From the NCBI GenBank assembly GCA_964614515.1, contig CAZTPJ010000124.1:1-6582 (forward strand): DNA of 6,582 bases, written 5' to 3'. Position 1 is the stretch's first letter; every line of letters begins with the position of its first letter. This document shows positions 1 through 6,071 of this stretch, in pieces. This DNA is from CAZTPJ01 sp964614515. Lineage in GTDB: Bacteria; Planctomycetota; Phycisphaerae; Phycisphaerales; UBA1924. Both the position numbers and the translations under genes were made by a program. A model generated the notes under the pieces. It saw only the letters and a list, made by a program, of their open reading frames with translations. It was not told where the DNA came from and ran no database searches.

Positions 1-2726
1 GCCCGCGCCTGTGATTCGTGCTTGCGATGCTCCTTCACGCGATCCTGCAGCGCGGCCAGCGAAGCGCGAAGCGCTTCGCGCCGCGCGATCGACAGCGGCG
101 TCGCGTCGATCGCGGCCGACACATGCGACACTTCCGCCGCGAGCGCTTCGCCCTCGAGCGAGTTGGCCGTGCTGAGGCGCCTGGCCAGTTCATCCGCCGA
201 GGCTTCGGCGGCGTCGGCTTCGCGTCCGGTGACGGCCTCGACGCGGCGAATGCCCTTGGCGATGCCCGTCTCGCTGATGAGCGCGAACGCGCCGATGGCG
301 CCGGTCGTGGTCGCGTGCGTGCCGCCGCAGAGTTCGATCGAAAACGTCTCCCACGCATCGTGCTCCGGCGCGGCGAGCAGGTCGGCCACGGGACGGCCGA
401 TGGACACGATGCGCACCGGATCGGGATACGCCTCGCCGAAGACCGCGCGCAGGCCGCGGATCGACCTGGCCGACGCGAGCGGGGCGAGGTCGGCGTGAAT
501 CGTGAGGTTCTCGCGGATGCGATCGCGGACGATGCGCTCGACCTGCGCGGATTGTTCGGGCGTCATCGGGCCGTTGTGTGAGAAATCAAAGCGCAGGCGA
601 TCCGGCGCGACGAGCGAACCCTTCTGATCCGCGTGCCCGCCAAGAGTCTTGCGGAGGCCAAGGTTGAGCAGGTGCGTGGCCGTGTGGTTCGCGCAGATCG
701 CGCGGCGGCGCGCATCATCAAGCACGAGCATGACATGATCGCCGACGCGGATCTCGCCGCGACTCATGTGGCCCACGTGCAGAATGTAGCCGCCGAACGT
801 CTGCACATCGCGCACGCGAAACTCGCCCGGCTCGCGAAACTTCACATCGTTGGCGGTGTCGGACGTACTCACGTCCATGCGGCCGTGATCCGCCTGCTGG
901 CCGCCCATTTCGGCGTAGAAATTTGTTTTGTCGAGAATGAGGCCGATGGGCTTGGCGCTGCGGGCCGTGCCGGTGGCCTGACGATCAAAGTCCGAGCCGT
1001 TCCAGATGGCCTTGACGCGCGCGGAGATGACACGCCCGTGGAACTTGTCCTCATCGCGCGTGGGCGCGATGCCCTGTTTCTGAAGACTTGCCACGGCGTC
1101 GGCATCGAGGGCGATGGCCGCGGTCTCGGTGTCCTTGGCCCCGGCGCGCGATCGCTCGCGCTGCTCTTCCATCAATCGCTCGAACCCTTCGACATCAACC
1201 TTCAGGCCGCGTTCCTCGGCCATCTGAATCGTGAGATCGAGGGGGAAGCCGTAGGTGTCGTAAAGAAGGAACGCTCTCGCGCCAGAGAGCGTCACGACTT
1301 TGGCAGCTTCTTCGCCAAGCAAGTCTGAGATCCTGAATGGTATCGCGATAGCAGAGACCTCTCCCTGTTGATCTTGAAACGTTACGACTGAGGTTGGTGT
1401 GCCTTTGCATGACCGGAGCGCCTCTAGAGTGCGATCGGAACTACGTTCCGAAATCAAACCAATTGAAGCTAGAGACACGATCTGCATTTGCTTCTCCTTG
1501 CCAAACACGTTCGCCACCAATACGTCCACATCTCCGGCGAACATACCAAGTCCCCTGTCCAGCGTCCTCCCAAAACTTTCCTCTTCCTCCCTGATGATCG
1601 CCTGCACGCGCTCCGGTTCCTTTCGCAACTCCGGGAACGCCTCGCCCATCGTCTCGACGACCACGGGCACGAGGTCCGCGAAGAAGCCGGTCTTCGCGTT
1701 CATCATCTGCCGTCCATAGCGCACGGCCCTTCGCAAGATCCGCCGCAGGACATACCCGCGCCCATCGTTGCTCGGCACCGCGCCATCGGTGATCGCAAAC
1801 GTCAGCGTGCGCAGGTGATCCGCGATCACGCGATAGGCCGTGTCGATGTTGCCTTCATCCGCGGCGCCGAGTCTGCCGGCATACGGGCGTGCGCCGGTGG
1901 TCTTTTGAATCGCCGCGAAGATCGGCGCGAAGACATCCGTGTCATAGTTGCTCCGCTTGTTCTGCAGCACGCTGACGAGGCGTTCAAAGCCCATGCCCGT
2001 GTCAACATGCTTCGCGGGCAGCGGCCGCAGCGATGTCGGCCCCTCGCGGTTGAACTGAATGAACACGAGGTTCCAGATTTCGAGGACATCAGGGTCGCCG
2101 GTGTTGACGAAGATCGACGCATCGCGGTTGCCGATGCGGTCATAGTGAATCTCGCTGCACGGCCCGCACGGCCCGGTGTCGCCCATCTCCCAGAAGTTGT
2201 CCTTCATGCTCCCCGGCAGCACGCGCGAGGGGGGGAGGAACTTCAGCCAGAGGTCGCGTGCTTCGGTGTCGGGGGCGAGGCCACTGGCCTCATCGCCGCC
2301 GAAGTATGTCGCGTACAACCGATCCGCGGCGATGCCGAACTCCTTGGTCAAGAGTTCCCACGCCCACTCGATCGCTTCCTTCTTGAAGTAGTCGCCGAAG
2401 GACCAGTTGCCGAGCATTTCGAAGAACGTGTGGTGATAGGTGTCCTTGCCGACATCGTCGAGGTCGTTGTGCTTGCCGCCGGCGCGGATGCACTTCTGCG
2501 TGTTGACCGCGCGCTTGAGACGACCGAGGTCCGACTTCGGGTCGGCCGTGCCGAGAAACACCGGCTTGAACTGATTCATCCCCGCGTTGGTGAACAGGAG
2601 CGTGGGATCGTTGAGGGGCACGCAGGGGGATGATGGGACAAAGGTGTGCCCCCCGGCCGTGCCGCCGGGCTTGGACTTGAAGAATTCGATGAATCGCGTG
2701 CGGATGTGTGAGGCGGTGAGGGACAT
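1..2726 (-). CDS. alaS: Alanyl-tRNA synthetase (AlaRS), C-terminus cut off by window edge
   Basis: Charges tRNA-Ala with alanine in the cytoplasm and clears mischarged Ser/Gly-tRNA-Ala through its editing domain. The frame is open from ATG 2726 to the left edge (908 complete codons). The N-terminal class II catalytic domain is clear: NAGMNQFKPVFLG, the segment ending in FFEMLGNWSFGDYFKKEA, WEMGDTGPCGPCSEIHYD, DTGMGFERL and GRGYVLRRILRRAV. LYDTYGFP (residues 488-495) leads into the editing domain, which keeps all four metal ligands: H681 and H685 in HTATH, C800 and H804 in CGGTH. The visible end is a charged helical linker; the C-Ala domain (roughly 150 residues in E. coli) lies outside. Two extras against E. 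coli AlaRS (876 aa, recalled): a few Gly/Thr-rich residues near residue 20, and about 72 residues between RTLDRGL and LYDTYGFP. The start is supported by GGAG five bases upstream. It is 41 bp downstream of the aminotransferase gene and probably cotranscribed with it. Confidence 0.97.
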   Translation of the reverse strand, partial: MSLTASHIRTRFIEFFKSKPGGTAGGHTFVPSSPCVPLNDPTLLFTNAGMNQFKPVFLGTADPKSDLGRLKRAVNTQKCIRAGGKHNDLDDVGKDTYHHTFFEMLGNWSFGDYFKKEAIEWAWELLTKEFGIAADRLYATYFGGDEASGLAPDTEARDLWLKFLPPSRVLPGSMKDNFWEMGDTGPCGPCSEIHYDRIGNRDASIFVNTGDPDVLEIWNLVFIQFNREGPTSLRPLPAKHVDTGMGFERLVSVLQNKRSNYDTDVFAPIFAAIQKTTGARPYAGRLGAADEGNIDTAYRVIADHLRTLTFAITDGAVPSNDGRGYVLRRILRRAVRYGRQMMNAKTGFFADLVPVVVETMGEAFPELRKEPERVQAIIREEEESFGRTLDRGLGMFAGDVDVLVANVFGKEKQMQIVSLASIGLISERSSDRTLEALRSCKGTPTSVVTFQDQQGEVSAIAIPFRISDLLGEEAAKVVTLSGARAFLLYDTYGFPLDLTIQMAEERGLKVDVEGFERLMEEQRERSRAGAKDTETAAIALDADAVASLQKQGIAPTRDEDKFHGRVISARVKAIWNGSDFDRQATGTARSAKPIGLILDKTNFYAEMGGQQADHGRMDVSTSDTANDVKFREPGEFRVRDVQTFGGYILHVGHMSRGEIRVGDHVMLVLDDARRRAICANHTATHLLNLGLRKTLGGHADQKGSLVAPDRLRFDFSHNGPMTPEQSAQVERIVRDRIRENLTIHADLAPLASARSIRGLRAVFGEAYPDPVRIVSIGRPVADLLAAPEHDAWETFSIELCGGTHATTTGAIGAFALISETGIAKGIRRVEAVTGREADAAEASADELARRLSTANSLEGEALAAEVSHVSAAIDATPLSIARREALRASLAALQDRVKEHRKHESQAR
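1271..1292. repeat. Perfect 8-bp inverted repeat at one edge of the alaS insertion
   Basis: The arms acgctctc (1271-1278) and gagagcgt (1285-1292) are exact reverse complements around a six-base loop. The repeat encodes part of the segment just before LYDTYGFP and ends one base from the candidate terminal repeat of the low-GC insertion. It could be a boundary remnant of an inserted element or chance in coding sequence. Confidence 0.5.
1294..1510 (-). other. In-frame low-GC insertion inside alaS
   Basis: Between RTLDRGL (ending at residue 393) and LYDTYGFP (from residue 488) there are 94 residues, where the E. coli enzyme as I recall it has 22. The excess is about 72 residues. Hand counts give about 48% GC for 1321-1500, against 68-73% in three sampled alaS lines (181-240, 601-660, 1081-1140), although a conserved stretch (2041-2100) is only 57%. 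The boundaries given are those of an imperfect 12-base terminal inverted repeat (10 of 12 match): acgactttggca at 1294-1305 and tgccaaacacgt at 1499-1510. Inside are the perfect palindrome tatcgcgata (1341-1350) and the hairpin tcggaac/gttccga (1435-1451). The encoded stretch has no stop codon and no motif I recognise; it is far too short for an intein. It could be a captured small palindromic element or a lineage-specific protein insertion. Confidence 0.6.
1509..1542. repeat. Perfect 7-bp inverted repeat at the other edge of the alaS insertion
   Basis: The arms gttcgcc (1509-1515) and ggcgaac (1536-1542) are exact reverse complements separated by 20 bases. The left arm overlaps the end of the candidate terminal repeat of the insertion by two bases. 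The long loop makes it weaker as an RNA hairpin than the repeat at 1271-1292; it is reported because it marks the opposite edge of the same low-GC segment. Confidence 0.4.
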
Positions 2727-2730
2727 GGTT

Positions 2731-2750
2731 GCTCCGGTGTGTGTCGGAGC
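2731..2750 (-). promoter_or_regulatory. Hairpin covering the alaS ribosome binding site
   Basis: The sequence gctccg-gtgtgtgt-cggagc is a perfect 6-bp inverted repeat with an eight-base loop, in the 41-bp gap between the aminotransferase stop and the alaS start. Read on the minus strand, the distal arm contains GGAG (2732-2735), the only good Shine-Dalgarno sequence for alaS, five bases before its ATG. The paired form would hide the ribosome binding site. There is no following T-run, so it does not look like an intrinsic terminator. E. coli AlaRS is known to repress its own gene by binding a palindrome near the alaS promoter, so autoregulation through this palindrome is conceivable but not shown. 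Confidence 0.45.
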
Positions 2751-2767
2751 AAGTGTACGAGGGCGAA

Positions 2768-3706
2768 TCAATCGACGATGCACTCGCCGGATGTCCGCGT
2801 CAGATCGCGGAAGGCGTGTTGGAGGCGCTGCGTGATCGGGCCGGGTGTGCCCGGGCCGATCGTTCGCCCGTCGATCTCGCGGACCCACGCGATCTCGCCC
2901 ATCGTGCCCGTGCAGAAGCACTCATCGGCGCGGTAGAACTCGGCCAGGGACAGGTCGCGCTCCACGGCCGTGATGGCCAGTTCGCGGCAGAGTTGCAGGA
3001 CCACAGCGCGCGTGATGCCCTCGGGACATGCGATGCAGCGCGGGGTGTGGATGGCGGGCGTGGCGCCGGCGTCTTGCGGCGCGTGTGGGTCGCGCGTGAT
3101 GAGGAACAGGTGCGTCGCGTTCGTCTCAGCCACGAAACCACGCGAATCGAGCATCACCGCATCGTCCGCGCCGGCCGTGTTGGCTTCCATCTTCGCCAGG
3201 ATCGAGTTGAGCAGGTTGTTGTGATGGATCTTCGGATCGAGGACATCCGGGGATGGTCGTCGGATCGACGCGGTGATGAGGCGCAGGCCCGCGTGCGTGT
3301 CATACACCGGCGGTTTGTGTTCGGCAAGGACGATGAGCGTCGGCCCGGTCGTGTTCAATCGTGGGTCCATGCCGGAAGTGATCTTGGCCCCGCGCGTCAG
3401 CGTCAGGCGGATGTGGACGCCATCGCGCATGGCGTTGGCCGTGAGCGTGCGGCGGATGTCGGCGATGATGCGATCGTGCGTGGGGATGTCGGCGAAGCCC
3501 AGGGCCATCGCGCTATGGGTGAGGCGGTCGAGGTGCTCGCGGAGTTTGAAGATGCGCCCGTCATACACCCGCAGTCCCTCCCACACCGCATCGCCGCCTT
3601 GCACGGCCGAGTCAAACGGACTGACGCCCGGCTCATCGCGATGAAAGAGACGGCCGTTGACGCAGTACTGGAGGTCTTTGTTGAGGGGGTTGAAGGTTTG
3701 GAGCAT
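2768..3706 (-). CDS. ilvE: Class IV PLP-dependent aminotransferase, branched-chain type
   Basis: Transfers amino groups between an amino acid and 2-oxoglutarate or another keto acid; probably acts on branched-chain amino acids in the cytoplasm, but substrate is not provable here. From the chosen Met it is 312 residues, close to E. coli IlvE (309). Visible in order: FDSAVQGGDAVWEGLR (31-46), an LREHLDRL segment with the likely phosphate-binding Arg56, TRGAKITSGMDP (104-115), the Schiff-base lysine K159 in DPKIHHNN, E194 in VAETNATHLF (cofactor-ring acid), and the phosphate-loop TGTMGE (266-271). K159 and E194 fall where E. coli IlvE has K159 and E193. The open frame continues upstream to a GTG at 3793, but those 29 residues resemble nothing in the family and precede the usual N-terminus; the ATG at 3706 has only a weak AGGGG ten bases upstream. 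The subfamily resembles the C-terminal half of plant BCAT-like proteins rather than classic IlvE, so the symbol is tentative. Confidence 0.85.
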   Translation of the reverse strand: MLQTFNPLNKDLQYCVNGRLFHRDEPGVSPFDSAVQGGDAVWEGLRVYDGRIFKLREHLDRLTHSAMALGFADIPTHDRIIADIRRTLTANAMRDGVHIRLTLTRGAKITSGMDPRLNTTGPTLIVLAEHKPPVYDTHAGLRLITASIRRPSPDVLDPKIHHNNLLNSILAKMEANTAGADDAVMLDSRGFVAETNATHLFLITRDPHAPQDAGATPAIHTPRCIACPEGITRAVVLQLCRELAITAVERDLSLAEFYRADECFCTGTMGEIAWVREIDGRTIGPGTPGPITQRLQHAFRDLTRTSGECIVD

Positions 3707-3800
3707 GGGAAAGACGCCCCTGGACGTGCGGGTGGCCTCCGGGACGTCGCCGAGCGCCTGAGTACCGATCGACGCAGACGCGGAGCGACACACAATAGCC

Positions 3801-3813
3801 GCGGGGCGCCCGC
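3801..3813 (-). terminator. Short GC hairpin just after the oxidase stop (weak terminator candidate)
   Basis: gcggg (3801-3805) and cccgc (3809-3813) pair perfectly around a three-base loop directly next to the TGA of the oxidase gene. No T-run follows on the minus strand, so intrinsic termination would be inefficient. The rest of the 107-bp gap up to the aminotransferase ATG shows no convincing promoter. Confidence 0.2.
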
Positions 3814-5235
3814 TCAGGGCTGGATTTTGACGTACACGCTCTCGCTTGGCACGCCTTCATCGTTGATCAGGAACAGCATGTAGAAACCGGGCGGCGCGAT
3901 GTTTGCGTTGGCTGGAGAGACGACCGTGATGTCGCCCTCATCGGCGGAGAAGGCCAGCGGCACGCGGCGCTGGTCCTGGCAGAAACTGTGCGTCACCGAA
4001 GCCAGTTTGATGAGGGCAACGTCCGTGATCTTCATGCCAGTCGGCGTGTAGTTGAAGGAATAGGTGCCTGCGTAGTTCATCGCGCTCGGCGCGTTAGCGA
4101 TCTCGGGACGAGTCGGGCTGCCGTCAAGATACGGCGGGCGGAAGATCTGTTGTGAGGGCCGGTTGTCACCGCCGGCGACGACGACGCGGCCATCGGGCAG
4201 GAGCGCAGCCGTCGAGTGGTACCATCGCTCGCCGTCCTCTTCCTCCATCGGTGGAAGTTCCGTCATGGTGTTGGCGACGGGGTCATAGAGTTCTGCTTCA
4301 AGAACTGGGTAATCTTGCGAACCTTGCAGGTTTCCACCCGTGATAAGGACTTTGCCATCGGGCAGGATCGTCAGGTTGTGATTGCGGCGAGCATACTCCA
4401 TTTGCTCGATGCCCTGGAATTGCCAAGTAGGCGACGGGGTCGTCATGTCGATGAGAGACACCTTGTTGCACGCCTGCGTATTACCCGCGCTCGATCCGCC
4501 GACCTTGAGGATCTTGCCCGGCGCGAACATCACGGCGGAACAGTGGCTTCTCTCTGAGTGCTCGGAGTTCGTCGGGCCGCTGGTCCACGCCGTCAAACCC
4601 GCATCGAGGATTCTCGTCGCGTCCCGCGGGCCGGCGCAGAAGATCCGTCCGTCGGGCAGCACGAAGCAGAATGGATAAGTTGCGGGATACTGCGATATCG
4701 TCGCGCCAAGATCCCACGAGCCCGGCGGCGAGGCTGGATCGTAGATTTCGTTCTGCGTTGCGTGGCCGGGGATGTCGCGGTTGATCCGCCCGAGCGTGAC
4801 CAACACCTTCATGTGCGGGTTCCCCATCGCATCGTTGCCGAGCATCGTGCAGGTTGGATACCAGCGGTTGTACTCCATGTCGGGCGGTGGATACGGTGAC
4901 GGATTCCACGCTCCGCTTCCGGCAGGGTCGAACACGTCCGAGAGTTTGCTCGCATACAACCCGGCACCCCATCCACCGCCGCCAACGAAGACTCGTCCAT
5001 CTGGCAATGCGCAGTGACCCGAGCAAAAGAAGTAGTTGTGGCTATTGGGTTTGGCTTCGAAGTCACCACGCCCAGGAGCCGTGATCGGAGGAGGCGTCCA
5101 CAATCTGCACTTCGTGTGATCTTGGAACGCCAGGAACTTGCCATTCGGAAGGTGAATCAGGTGAATGGCCACTATGGCTGGGGGATCACCTCCCTGAGGT
5201 TCAAATGGTTGCAGACTCTCCCAAGAACCCGCCAT
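3814..5235 (-). CDS. Galactose oxidase/glyoxal oxidase-like copper radical oxidase
   Basis: Predicted to oxidise an alcohol or aldehyde (sugar C6-OH, or a glyoxal-type aldehyde) with O2, giving H2O2. The 473-residue protein is a seven-bladed kelch-like propeller with repeated LPDGRVxxxGG strands (near 77, 194, 290, 346) and a C-terminal Ig-like DUF1929-type domain ending in APPGFYMLFLINDEGVPSE. All five family active-site residues can be placed: C71 in FFCSGHC and Y126 in NRWYPTCTM (the crosslinked Tyr-Cys pair), Y339 and H340 in WYHSTAALLPDGR, H416 in THSFCQDQRRVPL. These correspond to C228, Y272, Y495, H496 and H581 of fungal galactose oxidase. The N-terminus (MAGSWESLQPFEP) shows no signal peptide. 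Start choice: AAAGGAGG (5241-5248) is five bases from the ATG at 5235 but only two from the ATG at 5238, so the second is preferred. GC is somewhat lower than in the flanking genes. Substrate unknown; glyoxal oxidase-like seems closer than true galactose oxidase because the N-terminal carbohydrate-binding domain is absent. Confidence 0.88.
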   Translation of the reverse strand: MAGSWESLQPFEPQGGDPPAIVAIHLIHLPNGKFLAFQDHTKCRLWTPPPITAPGRGDFEAKPNSHNYFFCSGHCALPDGRVFVGGGGWGAGLYASKLSDVFDPAGSGAWNPSPYPPPDMEYNRWYPTCTMLGNDAMGNPHMKVLVTLGRINRDIPGHATQNEIYDPASPPGSWDLGATISQYPATYPFCFVLPDGRIFCAGPRDATRILDAGLTAWTSGPTNSEHSERSHCSAVMFAPGKILKVGGSSAGNTQACNKVSLIDMTTPSPTWQFQGIEQMEYARRNHNLTILPDGKVLITGGNLQGSQDYPVLEAELYDPVANTMTELPPMEEEDGERWYHSTAALLPDGRVVVAGGDNRPSQQIFRPPYLDGSPTRPEIANAPSAMNYAGTYSFNYTPTGMKITDVALIKLASVTHSFCQDQRRVPLAFSADEGDITVVSPANANIAPPGFYMLFLINDEGVPSESVYVKIQP

Positions 5236-5930
5236 CATCGCCTCCTTTCCCGAACCACGATCACCCAGCCCGCGAGCAACACGATCATGGTTGCCGGCGA
5301 AGGCACGATCCTCACGAGATCAACGTGGAGCGGAGAGAATGCCGCGCCATGAGGAGCGGCAAACTCGATTTCGACACGAGAAATAGGCTGTCCTGTTCCC
5401 TTCGCCCAGTGTAACGCGATACTGCCATTCACATACAGGAACAATCCATCAGAATCCAGTTCGAGTCTGAACTCGTGAGTACCCGGTCCCGGTGCCGGTG
5501 TCGTGAGCAACGGAGGGGATGCGCCCGGTCGCTCCATGAAGATGACCGGCGTTCCTCCCGTCTCGTCATACCCAAAGGCGGCCTGCAATCCTTGCCGACC
5601 TGTCAAACTCACGCTCAACTTGCGTCCTTCGCCAGAGCCCCACCCAAGAACAGTCGTGACGATCTGGTTCTCGATCTTGAAGTTCGTAAACTCCGCCTCG
5701 ATCCCCGCCACATTCGGCTGGCCCGGCACGCCGGGATGAAAGAGTCCGCTCACCGTCAGGCGGCTGTCGGCGACGGTGTGTTCCCAGTGCCCCGGCGGCG
5801 GCTGTTGCCAGTGCGGCCGAAGTTGATCCCCGCTGAACGTGTCGAAGAAAATGTTCTGTGCGCGGGCCGAATCGCACGCGCACGTCATCGCCAATGCCAG
5901 CGGTGCCGCCATCGTCGTGATCCTGTTCAT
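5235..5930 (-). CDS. Secreted lectin-like protein with PEP-CTERM-like sorting tail
   Basis: A 231-residue exported protein of unknown specific function. Residues 1-24 form a signal peptide (MNRI, a hydrophobic stretch, then ARA before Q25). The body (about 28-205) begins IFFDTFSGDQLRPHW and contains a beta-rich pattern including THEFRLELDSDGLFLYVNGS (151-170), typical of concanavalin A-like/LamG-type sandwiches, many of which bind carbohydrate; the fold is inferred by eye. The C-terminus has VPSPAT (209-214), a short hydrophobic stretch (TMIVLLAGWVIVV) and RERRR, the three-part architecture of PEP-CTERM proteins processed by exosortase, with PSP in place of PEP. The start is backed by GGAGG (5937-5941) six bases upstream and a promoter at 5963-5991. 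Its TGA overlaps the start of the oxidase gene, implying coupled synthesis. A lipoprotein was considered, but Cys17 and Cys19 lack a lipobox. Confidence 0.85.
   Translation of the reverse strand: MNRITTMAAPLALAMTCACDSARAQNIFFDTFSGDQLRPHWQQPPPGHWEHTVADSRLTVSGLFHPGVPGQPNVAGIEAEFTNFKIENQIVTTVLGWGSGEGRKLSVSLTGRQGLQAAFGYDETGGTPVIFMERPGASPPLLTTPAPGPGTHEFRLELDSDGLFLYVNGSIALHWAKGTGQPISRVEIEFAAPHGAAFSPLHVDLVRIVPSPATMIVLLAGWVIVVRERRR
5241..5248 (-). promoter_or_regulatory. Strong Shine-Dalgarno for the oxidase, inside the upstream gene
   Basis: AAAGGAGG lies within the last codons of the PEP-CTERM gene and is followed by CGATGATGG. It is five bases from the second ATG (5235-5233) and two from the first (5238-5236). 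The TGA of the upstream gene (5237-5235) overlaps both starts, giving ATGA or TGATG coupling. This decides the start and argues for two real adjacent genes rather than a frameshifted one. Confidence 0.8.
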
Positions 5931-5962
5931 CGCCCACCTCCCGGCCGAAGCCGTTTCCCTTC

Positions 5963-5991
5963 AAAGTACCAAAGTCCTGGGTCGTTGTCAA
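5963..5991 (-). promoter_or_regulatory. Sigma70-type promoter for the PEP-CTERM/oxidase pair
   Basis: On the minus strand a perfect -35 box TTGACA (5991-5986) is followed by exactly 17 bases and TACTTT (5968-5963), a partial -10 match. Transcription would begin near 5956, leaving a leader of about 25 bases that contains the GGAGG of the PEP-CTERM gene. A small palindrome, agcg-ttat-cgct (5991-6002), abuts the -35 box and could be an operator, but four-base arms are weak evidence. Confidence 0.65.
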
Positions 5992-6025
5992 GCGTTATCG
6001 CTCCGCAGAGTGGTGGAGGCAGTGC

Positions 6026-6042
6026 GCCGGCAGAAAGCCAGC
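6026..6042 (-). terminator. Hairpin downstream of the sulfotransferase-like gene (weak terminator candidate)
   Basis: On the minus strand GCTGGC (6042-6037), loop TTTCT and GCCGGC (6031-6026) form a 6-bp stem with one G-T wobble, about 30 bases after the TAG of the sulfotransferase-like gene and before the next promoter. No T-run follows, so only partial termination would be expected. Confidence 0.25.
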
Positions 6043-6071
6043 AATAACACTAGGTAGCGGGTTGCGGTAAT

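Noticed and set aside
633..1328. Plus-strand open frame of 231 codons, plus other shorter plus-strand frames at 18-581
   Set aside because: These are antisense to the AlaRS editing domain and linker; composition and lack of motifs mark them as shadows.
1294..1510. Intein inside alaS
   Set aside because: About 72 residues is too short for even a mini-intein, and there are no splice-junction Cys/Ser and His-Asn residues at the edges.
1311..1516. Direct repeat ttcgcca (1311-1317 and 1510-1516) as a target-site duplication
   Set aside because: The copies are 199 bases apart, not a multiple of three, and do not coincide with the inverted-repeat boundaries; a 7-base match at this distance is easily chance.
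1488..2633. Plus-strand open frame of 381 codons
   Set aside because: It is exactly antisense to the conserved catalytic core of AlaRS, is rich in Arg, Ala and Val as expected of a GC-rich shadow, and shows no domain pattern or ribosome site.
3707..3793. Upstream GTG start extending the aminotransferase by 29 residues
   Set aside because: The extra residues match nothing in the family, no Shine-Dalgarno precedes the GTG, and the internal ATG gives the usual family length and catalytic-lysine position.
2729..3883. Plus-strand open frame of 384 codons
   Set aside because: It lies antisense to the aminotransferase with all its conserved motifs and has no recognisable protein features.
5233..5250. 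Frameshift joining the PEP-CTERM gene and the oxidase into one broken gene
   Set aside because: The first protein ends in a complete sorting tail (VPSPAT, hydrophobic stretch, RERRR) and the second has its own strong ribosome site, so two overlapping genes fit better.
5873..5882. Lipoprotein signal in the PEP-CTERM protein at Cys17/Cys19
   Set aside because: The residues before each Cys do not fit a lipobox, whereas ARA before Q25 is a good signal peptidase I site.
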